A stretch of 64,000 nucleotides of DNA from Chitinophaga caeni (GTDB lineage Bacteria; Bacteroidota; Bacteroidia; Chitinophagales; Chitinophagaceae), in the NCBI RefSeq assembly GCF_002557795.1, contig NZ_CP023777.1, positions 3,295,001 through 3,359,000 on the forward strand, in the 5' to 3' direction. How positions within the stretch are numbered: the stretch's first letter is position 1; the number at the start of each line of letters is the position of its first letter. This document shows positions 37,704-46,448 of the stretch, in pieces. The notes under the pieces were generated by a model that saw only the letters and a program-made list of their open reading frames with translations, made no database searches and was not told the DNA's origin. The translations under genes were made by a program, and so were the position numbers.

Positions 37704-37967
37704 TTACTCTTTAGCTTCCGGTGGGAGTGCATTAATATCCTCCAGTCTTTTAAATGTAGCCTGATCGAGCACCAGGTCTGATTTGCCCACCAGGTTGTCT
37801 ATAGAAATATCCAGCATATCCGCAATTTTAATAATGACTTCGATAGAAGGCATTATGGCATCGCGTTCATAGCGCCCGATGATATCTCCGGAGGTGCTGA
37901 TGTGTTTGCCAAGCCGGGAGATATTTTTCTGCTTGCGCAGTAGCATGATGTGTGATCCTATTGTCAT
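37704..37967 (-). CDS. XRE regulator, truncated by an early stop
   Basis: An XRE helix-turn-helix protein (MTIGSHIMLLRKQKNISRLG, then STSGDIIGRYERDAIMPSIE and IIKIADMLDISIDNLVG). Compared with related Bacteroidota regulators, two residues seem missing in helix 2 (NISRLGKH where NISQxxLGKH is usual). The same change is in the copies at 53.5 and 59.7 kb. At 37704-37706 a single base change turns the Tyr codon of the 53.5-kb copy into TAA, removing the last about 16 residues. It is antisense to the RHS cassettes and sits between two of them. Confidence 0.7.
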   Translation of the reverse strand: MTIGSHIMLLRKQKNISRLGKHISTSGDIIGRYERDAIMPSIEVIIKIADMLDISIDNLVGKSDLVLDQATFKRLEDINALPPEAKE

Positions 37968-37982
37968 TTTACTGTGATCCAA

Positions 37983-38167
37983 TACAGATCGAGAAAGACA
38001 TTGAGAATTACCCGGAACCGTTTGAGCATAGCGGTGTCTTTAAATAGGTCAGCCTGTTCGTTTCCACTTAACAGGTAGCTACAAGAGGATCGTTTATGCC
38101 TACACCTTGCAGGGTTAGCTGAAGATGTAAACGGGCATTACCTGAAGGCGTCTTCCGAGTTGGGGGA
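37983..38167. pseudogene. Joined remnants: second XRE gene (antisense) and RHS core
   Basis: Read on the minus strand, 37985-38090 gives a C-terminal piece of another XRE gene (GNEQADLFKDTAMLKRF). On the plus strand, 38085-38167 reads as the RHS core segment YAYTLQG, a stop, LKM, a stop, then frameshifted continuation up to the start of the open RHS frame. The same composite occurs before the RHS frames at 54.0 and 60.1 kb. Confidence 0.7.
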
Positions 38168-39739
38168 GTGATGGGCACAGTGGCCCGCGATGCCTACGCC
38201 TACGACCGCGTGGGTAACCTCGTCAAGGATTTTTCCGGCGGCATCGACAAGATCGGCTGGACGGTGTACGGCAAGATCGGCAAGATCACGAAATCGGGTG
38301 GCGGCATCCTCGATTACGGCTACGATGCCGGTGGCCAGCGGGTATCGAAAGCCTTCACGCCGCCGGGCGAGGCCACGAAGACGACCTGGTACCTCCGGGA
38401 GCCATCGGGCAACGTGCTGGCGGTGTACGAGCAGGAGAGCGGCAGCAGCGGGCCGCGCTGGGCGGAGCAGCACCTCTACGGCAGCAGCCGCCTCGGCCTG
38501 TGGAACCCCGGCTTGGACCTAAGTACGACCTTCGATATCGACACGAGCTGGCTCTCCGAAGGCCGCCGCACTTACGAGTTGACGAACCACCTGGGCAACG
38601 TGCTGGCCACGATCAGCGATAAGCGCATCCCGGTTTATGAAAATGATGGTACGACGGTTGCGTATTATGATGTAGATTTGTTGAGCGCGGTGGATTATTA
38701 CCCTTTCGGTATGCAGATGCCGGGGAGGGTGTTTAATGGTGGTGGGTATCGGTATGGTTTTAACGGGAAGGAGAATGATGATGAAGTGAAGGGAGATGGG
38801 AACCAGCAGGATTACGGGATGCGGATGTATGATCCTCGAATTGCGAAGTTCTTGAGTGTGGACCCTTTAACTAAGTCCTTCCCTTGGTATACGCCTTATC
38901 AGTTTGCAGGTAATAAACCAATTTGGGCAGTAGACCTAGATGGTGCAGAGGAAAAGGTTACAACGCAGTACACGCTCGATTATAAACCAGTATTAAATGC
39001 GCCGACTGTCATAGATGGAATTGGCAATGCCCTTCATAATGTTATTGCTCTGGGCTGGAATAGCACTGGTGGTGGCTTTATGGAGGGAGAGAAAGCTGTA
39101 TGGAATTTTGGTGTTGGATTGTTTAACGGGGAGTACAATCATGTGTCCGGAAAGGATTTGGTTGACAACTTTATGGTTGCACAGGAAGATGTTGCCAGGT
39201 ATTTTACGAAGACACCATTAAAACAGCAGCTTTCTGATTTAGGCGAGGCTGCCACAAATATGTCGTCTTATGAGGCGGTAACTCAACTTTGGTTAGGTCT
39301 GAAATTTATGCCGCCATCCAAAGTGACAGGCGATCTTGTTGATGACGGAGCTCAAATATTAACACATTATACAGACGAGGCTGGATACAATGGCATCTTG
39401 GAGTCTCAGGAGTTCAGACCATCGATTGGTTATAAGAATGCGCGACATGGTGATGGGCAGTATTTTACAGATATGTCACCTGATAATATTGTTACTTTCG
39501 CTAAGAAAGATTTGTCAGCCGAGCAAATATCTTCTGGTCAAATTTCATTAGGGCAGGCATCGCAAAAATTATATGGTATACCATATAATGCAAAAAAGAT
39601 GACACACTATATCCAGATTGACGTGAAAGGGCTTGATATATCTAATCCTAAACCAGGGATATTTTTGAATAAATCAAATACTAATTTGAACTTAGGGGGA
39701 AGAATTAAGGGTAGTGGTCTTACATTAGGCGGGGGATAA
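38168..39739 (+). CDS. RHS tip with HYD1-type ADP-ribosyltransferase toxin
   Basis: The longest open RHS tip in the array. Residues 1-255 are RHS core: DAYAYDRVGNLVKDF, GNVLAVYEQ, ELTNHLGNVLATISDKRIPV, VDYYPFGMQMPGR, YDPRIAKFLSVDPL, ending at AVDLDGAEE. Residues about 260-390 are a pre-toxin segment shared with the 58-kb cassette. From about residue 396 comes LTHYTDEAGYNGILESQEF and HGDGQYFTDMSPDNI, the HYD1-signature ADP-ribosyltransferase domain (Tox-ART-HYD1). The GTG at 38168 or the ATG at 38171 can start it, but the true gene is only a fragment of a full RHS protein. It is followed by a DUF6881-like gene and a macrodomain gene. Confidence 0.8.
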   Translation: MMGTVARDAYAYDRVGNLVKDFSGGIDKIGWTVYGKIGKITKSGGGILDYGYDAGGQRVSKAFTPPGEATKTTWYLREPSGNVLAVYEQESGSSGPRWAEQHLYGSSRLGLWNPGLDLSTTFDIDTSWLSEGRRTYELTNHLGNVLATISDKRIPVYENDGTTVAYYDVDLLSAVDYYPFGMQMPGRVFNGGGYRYGFNGKENDDEVKGDGNQQDYGMRMYDPRIAKFLSVDPLTKSFPWYTPYQFAGNKPIWAVDLDGAEEKVTTQYTLDYKPVLNAPTVIDGIGNALHNVIALGWNSTGGGFMEGEKAVWNFGVGLFNGEYNHVSGKDLVDNFMVAQEDVARYFTKTPLKQQLSDLGEAATNMSSYEAVTQLWLGLKFMPPSKVTGDLVDDGAQILTHYTDEAGYNGILESQEFRPSIGYKNARHGDGQYFTDMSPDNIVTFAKKDLSAEQISSGQISLGQASQKLYGIPYNAKKMTHYIQIDVKGLDISNPKPGIFLNKSNTNLNLGGRIKGSGLTLGGG

Positions 39740-39752
39740 TAAAAAATATACT

Positions 39753-40007
39753 ATGAAAGACAAGCAATATTTTAAAAAGGGAACGGAGTTAGATGAAGGG
39801 TGGGTTGTTTTTTACTTTGAGTTTGAGGCAGATTACATAATAAGGCAAATAGAGGTTTATCCAACAGCAACCTTTTTTTTGGACGAAGCTAATCCGGAGA
39901 TAGAGGGGCATATGCTTGGTGATCAATCAATACGTTATTTTGATTATGATCCGTCTGATATAATAAGTGCTGAAGAATTTTTTCAAATATGGAATACCCG
40001 AAAGTAA
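39753..40007 (+). CDS. DUF6881-like immunity protein
   Basis: An 84-residue acidic protein with RQIEVYPTATFFLDEANP and SAEEFFQIWNTRK, the layout of DUF6881, where a short beta-rich body ends in an EEFExIW motif. It starts 13 nt after the ADP-ribosyltransferase toxin and ends 1 nt before the macrodomain gene, so it is the primary immunity candidate. Confidence 0.65.
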   Translation: MKDKQYFKKGTELDEGWVVFYFEFEADYIIRQIEVYPTATFFLDEANPEIEGHMLGDQSIRYFDYDPSDIISAEEFFQIWNTRK

Positions 40008-40008
40008 T

Positions 40009-40461
40009 ATGTCTGTAGTTTTTGTAAAGGGGGATTTGTTTAACACGCCTAACCTTAAAGCGTTAGCTCACGGTTGTAATTGTAAAGGTGCTATGGGGAA
40101 AGGGATCGCAGTTGAGTTTAAAAATCGTTTCCCTGAAATGTATAAGGAGTATAAATCACTTTGTACTATTGGCGATTTTGTATTGGGAAGCGTGTTTATT
40201 TATAGGGCTGATCCATTTATCATTTTTAACTTGGGAACCCAGCAATCTTGGCGTACGAAGGCGGAGTTGCCCGCAATTAGAGAAAGTCTAAAAAAGATGC
40301 TAAGTGCTGCTGAGCAATACGGCATAGCGGAAATAGGCCTGCCTCGTATTGGAGCAGGGTTGGGCGGGCTAAATTGGGGTGATGTAAAGGAAGTAATTGA
40401 GGATGTTTGCGAATTATCAAAAATTAATATAGTGGTTTTTGAAGAATATCAACCATCTTAA
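40009..40461 (+). CDS. Macrodomain protein, possible de-ADP-ribosylating antidote
   Basis: A 150-residue single-domain protein. ALAHGCNCKGAMGKGIAVEF (about 20-39) and LPRIGAGLGGLNWGDV (about 110-125) are the ADP-ribose binding loops of the macrodomain fold, closest in style to the DarG/TARG1/ALC1-like group that removes ADP-ribose from protein or DNA. The ATG at 40009 lies 1 nt after the stop of the DUF6881-like gene. Its place in the ADP-ribosyltransferase cassette suggests that it reverses the toxin's modification, as DarG does for DarT. The fold is firm and the role is inferred. Confidence 0.85.
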   Translation: MSVVFVKGDLFNTPNLKALAHGCNCKGAMGKGIAVEFKNRFPEMYKEYKSLCTIGDFVLGSVFIYRADPFIIFNLGTQQSWRTKAELPAIRESLKKMLSAAEQYGIAEIGLPRIGAGLGGLNWGDVKEVIEDVCELSKINIVVFEEYQPS

Positions 40462-40474
40462 TCTAACATACCAC

Positions 40475-40504
40475 GTAAAACCCGGCCGTCGTGCCGGGTT
40501 TTAC
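40475..40504. terminator. Terminator after the ADP-ribosyltransferase cassette
   Basis: A perfect 12-bp stem GTAAAACCCGGC/GCCGGGTTTTAC with a 6-nt loop and T runs on both strands. Confidence 0.8.
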
Positions 40505-41834
40505 TATTATAGTAAGTTGTATTACCTGGCATATAAGCACGACCTTCGATATCGACACGAGCTGGCAGTCTGAAGGCCGCCGTTCCTACGAGCTGACGAA
40601 CCACCTGGGCAACGTGTTGGCCACGATCAGCGATAAACGTATCCCCGTTTATGAAAATGATGGTATGACGGTTGCTTATTATGATGTAGATTTGTTGAGC
40701 GCGGTGGATTATTACCCTTTCGGTATGCAGATGCCGGGGAGGGTGTTTAACGGTGGTGGTTATCGTTATGGGTTTAATGGGCAGGAGAAGAGTGATGAGA
40801 TCAAGGGTGTTGGAAATAGTTATACAGCGCAGTTTTGGGAGTATGATCCGAGGTTAGGAAGGAGGTGGAATTTGGATCCTATGCCCCAGGTTACATTAAG
40901 TGATTATTCGACCTTGGGGAATAATCCAGTTAATAATGTAGATATCAAGGGGGATTATTTTTGGGGTTTATTTGGTTCTACATCTTCTCAACGGCAATCA
41001 GCGAGAGAATTTGCAGAGAGAACCGGCGGTGAAGTTAAAAATATTTGGAAGCGGTCCATATATGTGAGATATCAAAAAAGTTTTACAGGTTCGGATGGTG
41101 TTGTAAACGTTTGGTCAGGTTCTCAATATTTTAATAAGAATGGTAGTTTAGTAAACCCGGCAGGTGAGGTCAATGAATGGAAACCTAATGCTTTGTATAA
41201 CTGGGGTCAAAGTAAGAACTTTTTTGCAGCAGTATCGTATTCTTTTGCCGATGATTTTTACGTAACCGCGCAAAATTTATTTATAAAGAATACCTTTGGG
41301 GATGGCAATGCGTATCATTTAGGTGGTGGATCAACAACAGTAAGCGAAAATATTTCCGCATTTGTGACGGCAGGGACATCATTGGTTCCAATAGGCGGAT
41401 TGGAGGCTGTAGGTGCGAATACGGCAAAGGCTACATCGACAGTGGTCAAGGCGGAAGTAACAGTAACAAAAGCTGGGGCTACAGCCGCTAAGGGGGGAAT
41501 GACCGATTTGCAGCTCGTAACAAGGGCAGCACAGAAAGCGGAAACTGCAATTGGAGGGACAGGAAGGTTTGCAGGAACAGCTAAACATACTTACGCCAAC
41601 AATCTATTAAGCCGTTATCAGAGCATTTACGGAGATAGAGGTTTAAGATTTAATCAATACTTTAACAACAACGCTTTGTATGGCCCCGGAAACAGAGGTT
41701 TCTTAGATGTAATTAACAGACAAACAATGACAATTTATGATTACAAGTTTGGTAATGCTGTCATGAGTAACAGTCAATTCCTGAAATACTCAAACAATTT
41801 TCAGGGATATTCAATCCAAATAATCAGACCTTAA
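40491..41834 (+). CDS. RHS tip with PD-(D/E)XK nuclease toxin
   Basis: RHS homology begins at about 40,540 (TTFDIDTSWQSEGRRSYELT), so the GTG at 40491 inside the terminator is not a natural start. The core ends in a different form from most copies: GNSYTAQFWEYDPRLGRRWN instead of the QQDYG form. After a variable middle (about 160-370) the C-terminus has GNRGFLDVINRQTMTIYDYKFG (about 402-423): Asp in FLDV and the Asp-Tyr-Lys of DYKFG fit a PD-(D/E)XK (REase-like) nuclease. QFLKYSNNFQGYSIQIIRP closes the domain. The immunity gene follows after 7 nt. Confidence 0.75.
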   Translation: MPGFTIIVSCITWHISTTFDIDTSWQSEGRRSYELTNHLGNVLATISDKRIPVYENDGMTVAYYDVDLLSAVDYYPFGMQMPGRVFNGGGYRYGFNGQEKSDEIKGVGNSYTAQFWEYDPRLGRRWNLDPMPQVTLSDYSTLGNNPVNNVDIKGDYFWGLFGSTSSQRQSAREFAERTGGEVKNIWKRSIYVRYQKSFTGSDGVVNVWSGSQYFNKNGSLVNPAGEVNEWKPNALYNWGQSKNFFAAVSYSFADDFYVTAQNLFIKNTFGDGNAYHLGGGSTTVSENISAFVTAGTSLVPIGGLEAVGANTAKATSTVVKAEVTVTKAGATAAKGGMTDLQLVTRAAQKAETAIGGTGRFAGTAKHTYANNLLSRYQSIYGDRGLRFNQYFNNNALYGPGNRGFLDVINRQTMTIYDYKFGNAVMSNSQFLKYSNNFQGYSIQIIRP

Positions 41835-41841
41835 TTTAAGA

Positions 41842-42537
41842 ATGGCGATAGATAAAGAATTAAAAAAGAAAGTGATTGAGGATTGGCAAAATGCCTTTCC
41901 TCAATTGACTTTGTATGCTCAAGACAAACTATATAAGGTGGTAGGCCCGGTAATAATCGGTTTAGAGTTGATAAAGCTGCCAAGAACAGAAGAATACAGA
42001 CCGCACTTTGTTGTCTATTCTTTATTTGGTAATAAAATGGGAAATGATGTTAAGGCTTGTTTGGCCGGCCCAATATTACTACAAGAATATTCCAACAAAA
42101 AGGGTTTTCAATATGATATACCTTATACAAAGCACAGTACTTTCATTAGTGATGTGATAGAAAGTGTAAAGAAACAGACTCCATTGCCCTTTGATAGCAA
42201 TATTTCTTTAAAGAAAATAGTATCTGTAATAGATGAACATTCCAAAACACCGCCATTGAGTGCCGCTCCTAACTCCTACTTGCAGGCAGCCCTTCAGGAA
42301 GCAAAACTAAAAACGGCTTTGTTTATAGGCGTTACAGAGGCTCAAAGTGTATTGGAGCAAATCAACAAAAGAAACTGGGACACAAACCACTTTAAAGCAT
42401 GTGGTGTAGATGTAAACGAATGGCTTCAAAGTTTGCAGACAACAATATCTAACAGAGATGAATTTTTAAAGCAGATAGAAGCAAACAAGCAGGACAAAAA
42501 AATATCGCAATTAAAGAGTTCAGAACTTACAGCATAA
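41842..42537 (+). CDS. Probable immunity protein of the PD-(D/E)XK cassette
   Basis: A 231-residue soluble, mostly helical protein (VIEDWQNAFPQLTLYAQDKL and AALQEAKLKTALFIGVTEAQ). It starts 7 nt after the nuclease toxin and ends just before a terminator. No named family was recognised. Position is the only evidence for its role. Confidence 0.6.
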   Translation: MAIDKELKKKVIEDWQNAFPQLTLYAQDKLYKVVGPVIIGLELIKLPRTEEYRPHFVVYSLFGNKMGNDVKACLAGPILLQEYSNKKGFQYDIPYTKHSTFISDVIESVKKQTPLPFDSNISLKKIVSVIDEHSKTPPLSAAPNSYLQAALQEAKLKTALFIGVTEAQSVLEQINKRNWDTNHFKACGVDVNEWLQSLQTTISNRDEFLKQIEANKQDKKISQLKSSELTA

Positions 42538-42540
42538 TCA

Positions 42541-42566
42541 AAAGCCCGGACTTGCCGGGCTTTTTT
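42541..42566. terminator. Bidirectional terminator
   Basis: AAAGCCCGG pairs with CCGGGCTTT across 5 nt, followed by more T. It serves the immunity gene and the convergent XRE gene. Confidence 0.8.
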
Positions 42567-42903
42567 ATTGAATAGCTTTAAGCTTCACATTATTAATCAT
42601 GGCATCGAGGGCGTAGGGGATACATTGTTTGTCCTGTTCAGGTAACTTTGCAATATCGTTGAGCCGCTTCATCATGGAAGGATCTTTTAAAAGTTCCCTG
42701 TCCTCTGTTTCCCCCAACAGATAACCTACGGTAGTATCGAGTACATCCGCCAGTTTTTTAACCACGTCAATAGTAGGTTTTACTTCGTCCCGTTCATACT
42801 TGCCCACAATGGAATGGTGAGACTTGATTTGCCTTGCCAGTTCCGCCTGAGAAAACCCCTTGGCTTCCCTTCCTTCCCTTAGTTTTTTACCGAATGTATC
42901 CAT
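42565..42903 (-). CDS. XRE-family regulator, intact
   Basis: A 112-residue regulator: KKLREGREAKGFSQAELARQ, then SHHSIVGKYERDEVKPTIDV and VKKLADVLDTTVGYLLGETE, with a helical C-terminal tail (MMKRLNDIAKLPEQDKQC). This is the undamaged form of the regulator type whose pieces lie between many cassettes, including the C-terminal helix that the remnants keep. It is convergent with the nuclease cassette. Confidence 0.85.
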   Translation of the reverse strand: MDTFGKKLREGREAKGFSQAELARQIKSHHSIVGKYERDEVKPTIDVVKKLADVLDTTVGYLLGETEDRELLKDPSMMKRLNDIAKLPEQDKQCIPYALDAMINNVKLKAIQ

Positions 42904-42972
42904 GTTCTACGCATTTATGGTACTAAAAAGCCTTTAACTCTTTGATTGTGCAAAAATACAGACAATAAATGA

Positions 42973-43203
42973 GCTATTAAAACCATAAATATAAAGGTAG
43001 GAGGTTGGGCAGGAGCTTTGGCTGGAGCAAGTTACGGAGCAAGTGTTGGTGGTGGAGGCGGAACAATTTTGCCTGGTGCGGGGAATGCAGTCGGAGCAAT
43101 AGGAGGAGGTATTATTGGAGGCATTCTAGGTTATTGGGCAGGTTCAACAGCAACCCAGATTGTTTATGATTATATATTTACAAAAGAAGTTAGTGCCAAA
43201 TAA
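42973..43203 (+). pseudogene. Glycine-zipper toxin-tip fragment
   Basis: An open frame without a good start codon, translating to GGWAGALAGASYGASVGGG followed by another AIGGGIIGGILGYWAGSTAT stretch and a short polar tail. The small-residue helix pairs are typical of glycine-zipper, membrane-inserting or pore-type tips in RHS and bacteriocin-like proteins. No RHS core precedes it, so the front was lost. The following gene is probably its immunity. Confidence 0.5.
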
Positions 43204-43210
43204 AAGAAGC

Positions 43211-43621
43211 ATGAGTAAGTTAGAATTAATAAATATATTTTACCGCCAGAATAAAGATATTCCTGGGTACATGGACATCTTTTTTGAAACAAACTTTGGG
43301 GTGCTTAAATATAATATTACAAGTTTGGACTTTAGAAAATTTAATGAGTTTGGAGAAATGAATCGTGGTAGTGAGATTGATAATCTAAGAAATAAGTATG
43401 GGAAGCTTTATATTGATGAGGTGCGTATAACCTATGATAGTAACATGTACTTATTAATATCGGGTAAGTTTATTTTGGCGATTGAGTATATTCTTAACTT
43501 AGATTTTAAGCACAGCGTTCAGGAGTTTAGAATTATTGAGGACATATATGGGGCAAATAAAACAGATTTTGAGGATTTTAAAGAACTGGATATTATAGAA
43601 CTTCCTTCTTTATCAGTTTGA
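43211..43621 (+). CDS. Probable immunity protein of the glycine-zipper fragment
   Basis: A 136-residue soluble protein (KLELINIFYRQNKDIPGYMD and SGKFILAIEYILNLDFKHSV). The ATG at 43211 is preferred over an upstream in-frame start that would overlap the toxin fragment. It starts 7 nt after the fragment's stop. No family recognised. Confidence 0.5.
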   Translation: MSKLELINIFYRQNKDIPGYMDIFFETNFGVLKYNITSLDFRKFNEFGEMNRGSEIDNLRNKYGKLYIDEVRITYDSNMYLLISGKFILAIEYILNLDFKHSVQEFRIIEDIYGANKTDFEDFKELDIIELPSLSV

Positions 43622-44073
43622 GGATTAAGTTATTTTCTGACAATATCGCTTGCACTGTAGCGGCTTTCTGCATTTACAGGGTAGCAATACCAGATTTTTA
43701 TTTAAAGGAAGTTGACGCTAGGATTAATAATGGTACTGCAATTCCTCAAGACTATCAATATCAGGATGAAATCAAAAAGAGGAAGAAAGGTAATTTAAGT
43801 GGTAAGGAGGAGAATGAAATAGTCCAATTTATTCAAGGGATTGGTTCAAATGCTAAAAAAATAGTTATAAAACTACCTAAAGGGTTTAAAAAAACTAATC
43901 TGGTTTCTCATGGACAGAAAGTATATTCGGATGTCAAACGGTGGATTACTCCTGATAAAGATGGGCATAATGGAGGGGTTTGGAAAGTATATGATAATCC
44001 AAATGATGTTGGTAAAAATAAAAAACATAGAGATGGAACTTATGATTCTGATTTAAATAAAATTGGTAATTAA
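43618..44073 (+). pseudogene. Ntox21-like toxin tip without RHS core
   Basis: The C-terminal part (NLVSHGQKVYSDVKRWITP, then DGHNGGVWKVYDNPNDVG and HRDGTYDSDLNKIGN) fits the Ntox21 toxin family: HNGGVWK and GTYDxxLxxIG are its hallmarks. The middle has the phrase DFYLKEVDARINNGTAIPQD, also found in the 45-kb cassette. The front (43618-43690) is not RHS: it contains the antisense 3' end of an XRE gene (AGCGGCTTTCTGCATTTACA at 43660-43679). The tip was therefore joined to regulator DNA by recombination and has no proper start. The immunity gene follows after 4 nt. Confidence 0.65.
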
Positions 44074-44077
44074 AATT

Positions 44078-44578
44078 ATGACTGAAAAATTATTTATTAC
44101 TGAAAAAAGAATTACAAAATATAATCCAATCTATAGAGATACTTCCGGGAGATTTCTCAAGGATGAATGGACATCTTATACTGATGTTGGGGAAAATATA
44201 GGGGGTAAGGTACTAAGTATAGAAGAATATCTGAAAGTTGAAGGAGCATATATAAATGCTGTTGATTTGTTTTTTAAGGAATTAGGAATTACCCAATTTC
44301 TAGTGCTAAAATTGGAAAAATATGGAATTGAAAATTTAGCAAGCGAAGATATTAAAAATTATAAAGAGGCTATTAATGAACAAGTTTACTCTTTAGACAA
44401 GTTGTCCATGATTGTGAGAATGAACCTAAGGGCGTATATTTGGTGCGAATTAGTGTCATTAGATAAGAAGAGCAGAGTGGAATTTGGTTACGACTATTAT
44501 ATGTATTTTATATCTAATAAAAAGATTGAAAGTTCACTTTGGTCTAAGATCGAGAAATTGGGTTTGTTTGTTGATTAA
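44078..44578 (+). CDS. Probable immunity protein of the Ntox21-like tip
   Basis: A 166-residue soluble protein (YKEAINEQVYSLDKLSMIV and NLRAYIWCELVSLDKKSRVE), mainly helical in its second half. The ATG at 44078 lies 4 nt after the toxin stop. No family recognised, position only. Confidence 0.55.
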   Translation: MTEKLFITEKRITKYNPIYRDTSGRFLKDEWTSYTDVGENIGGKVLSIEEYLKVEGAYINAVDLFFKELGITQFLVLKLEKYGIENLASEDIKNYKEAINEQVYSLDKLSMIVRMNLRAYIWCELVSLDKKSRVEFGYDYYMYFISNKKIESSLWSKIEKLGLFVD

Positions 44579-44683
44579 TTTGTGGAGATTTTTGAAGAAA
44601 ATATAGTTCGCCCCAAGGTTACATTTTCAGTCAGTATAATGTTTTGCTTTTAAAGTCAGCTTTGGTTTGTGTTTATAGATCGC

Positions 44684-44894
44684 GGAGGATTATTACCCTT
44701 TCGGTATGCAGATGCCGGGAAGGGTGTTTAACGGTGGAGGGTTTCGGTATGGGTTTAATGGGCAGGAGAATGATAACGAGGTGAAGGGAGAATGGAATCA
44801 ACAGGATTACGGAATGCGGGTGTGTGATCCGAGGTTAGGGCGGTTTTTGAGCGTGGATCCGTTGACGAGGGAATATCCGTGGGGCATTAATTAA
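44684..44894 (+). pseudogene. RHS core fragment ending early
   Basis: A short piece of RHS core (DYYPFGMQMPGRVFNGGGFR to FLSVDPLTREYPW) that ends in TAA at 44892-44894 just where the toxin part should begin. The Tyr of VYDPR is Cys here. It keeps the type-A core ending and has no toxin attached. Confidence 0.8.
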
Positions 44895-45056
44895 AACAGT
44901 TGCGGTACGCGCAGTTACCAAATCTCCTTTTCTATTGTTTACCTGCCTGGTATTTACCCCTGCCAATTATGATGATGCTGGTTCATCTTCAAAGAAGCAT
45001 CCTATAATTGCATCTGATGATCCTTTAATATATTAGTTACCGATGATCCATCAAAG

Positions 45057-45389
45057 TTGCCAAATTTTTATTTTAAAGAAGTAGAAGCAAGGATTAAGGA
45101 TGGAACAGCAGTTGTACAAGATTATTTGTATCAAGATGAAATATTAAGAAGAAAGAGAGATAATGATAACAGTGCAGTTGGAGATGATAAAAAAATCACA
45201 TTTTTAAAATTGACAGATAGGCAGATAATGTTGTTAGTTGATAAATATGGAGAAGGAGAGGAAAAGTTTATTGAAAAGTTGAAAACTATGTCCGGTAATA
45301 ATGCCGGAAAAGTTGATTTATTTTTTGAAGAACAAACTGGTGATATTTTTATAAAACCCATAAATAACCCTAATGCACCAGGGGGATAA
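45057..45389 (+). pseudogene. Ntox33-like toxin tip without RHS core
   Basis: The frame starts with NFYFKEVEARIKDGTAVVQD, the same phrase as in the Ntox21-like tip, followed by a linker and KLTDRQIMLLVDKYGEG, then KVDLFFEEQTGDIFIKPINN and a Pro/Gly end. The last segment resembles the Ntox33 polymorphic toxin family. It has no start codon of its own that fits and lies 160 bp after a truncated RHS core. The immunity gene overlaps its 3' neighbourhood. Confidence 0.5.
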
Positions 45390-45420
45390 ACAGAATATAA
45401 TATTAAAGACTTATAGTTTC

Positions 45421-45837
45421 ATGAGTAAAATATCATTGGCAATTAAGATTACATCAAGCAGTCTTGCAATGGAAGAGGTGTCTGCTCTACTAAATATTCA
45501 GCCAACTTATAGCCATAGAAAGGGGGATTTATATACTTTAAATACCCAAAATGGTCATTTAAGAAAGATGTGGAATCATGATTTTTGGGAGTATAGAGAA
45601 GAATACATTGACCATGATATTTATCATACCAAGGATTTTATCAGCCGTATTATAAGAACAAGAGAGGATAGGTTTAAAGAACTTAAAAAGTATGCTAATA
45701 TTGTTTTTTTTGTAACTGGATATTTTGTTAAATATGATAAAGCGAGATTTCAATTTTCTAGAGACGAATTTAATCTTTTGACTAATACAGGTGCTGAAAT
45801 TGATGTGGATCTTTATTTTAGATCGGATAGTATTTAA
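45421..45837 (+). CDS. DUF4279-like immunity protein
   Basis: A 138-residue protein (SLAIKITSSSLAMEEVSALL, then NIQPTYSHRKGDLY) with the DUF4279 layout, in which a beta strand and the Pxx(T/S) turn are followed by a GD motif; DUF4279 is a known immunity family. The ATG at 45421 is preferred; the frame extends upstream over the toxin stop. It follows the Ntox33-like tip. Confidence 0.65.
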   Translation: MSKISLAIKITSSSLAMEEVSALLNIQPTYSHRKGDLYTLNTQNGHLRKMWNHDFWEYREEYIDHDIYHTKDFISRIIRTREDRFKELKKYANIVFFVTGYFVKYDKARFQFSRDEFNLLTNTGAEIDVDLYFRSDSI

Positions 45838-45848
45838 TTTAAGAAAAC

Positions 45849-46253
45849 ATGCAGAAAACTATTATTGCAATAAGGGTTGCTGAAGAAAATAAAATTTTTT
45901 TAGGGTCTAAAGATCGTTTCAGAATAAATGTTGATTTGCTGCAAAAGACAGCCTCAAAAGAGTTTTTAAAAGAAACTCTTTATAAAGAGCAAAATGTGTT
46001 TTATGAATATTCGGAAGAATATTTACCATGTGAAGGAAATGTTGAATTTCTTATAGAACATTTTATCAATAGGGTATTCTTAATTTTTTATTCAGAATCT
46101 GAGCCCCTGGTTTTATTCAACAACTTGAACATACATGTTGAGGTTGAATATATAGATGATAATAATCCCGGTTTTCATTTAAATAAGTTGATAGTAAATA
46201 AGTTGGCAAAATTGAAAGCTAATTTTGATTGCAGTATTTCTAGAATTGCCTAG
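45849..46253 (+). CDS. Probable further immunity protein
   Basis: A 134-residue protein (KTIIAIRVAEENKIFLGSKD, later EGNVEFLIEHFINRVFLIFY). It starts 11 nt after the DUF4279-like gene. No family recognised. Two adjacent immunity genes behind one toxin suggest that a cassette between them was deleted. Confidence 0.5.
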   Translation: MQKTIIAIRVAEENKIFLGSKDRFRINVDLLQKTASKEFLKETLYKEQNVFYEYSEEYLPCEGNVEFLIEHFINRVFLIFYSESEPLVLFNNLNIHVEVEYIDDNNPGFHLNKLIVNKLAKLKANFDCSISRIA

Positions 46254-46383
46254 AGTGAAAGTATGGGTTGACATTCCATTTAGAAACGTGCTCATATTAG
46301 AAAATGGGTGGAGATTTATAGAAAAGTCGAATTAAGTGCCTCAGTACTTAAAGCATTATGCGAATTTCTAAAATTATAAAATA

Positions 46384-46448
46384 TTAATAGTTAGCCAGCT
46401 CAGCTTCTCCGAAGAGGAAATCTACGCTGACATTAAAGACTTTGGCCA
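46384..46448 (-). pseudogene. XRE gene remnant joined to RHS core
   Basis: On the minus strand the frame reads LKLAKVFNVSVDFLFGEAEL and ends in TAA at 46384-46386. This is the end of the DNA-binding domain of an XRE regulator. Its upstream side runs straight into RHS core on the opposite strand, sharing the junction CTTGAGCAGCACC, so the XRE gene was cut by a recombination event. Confidence 0.75.
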
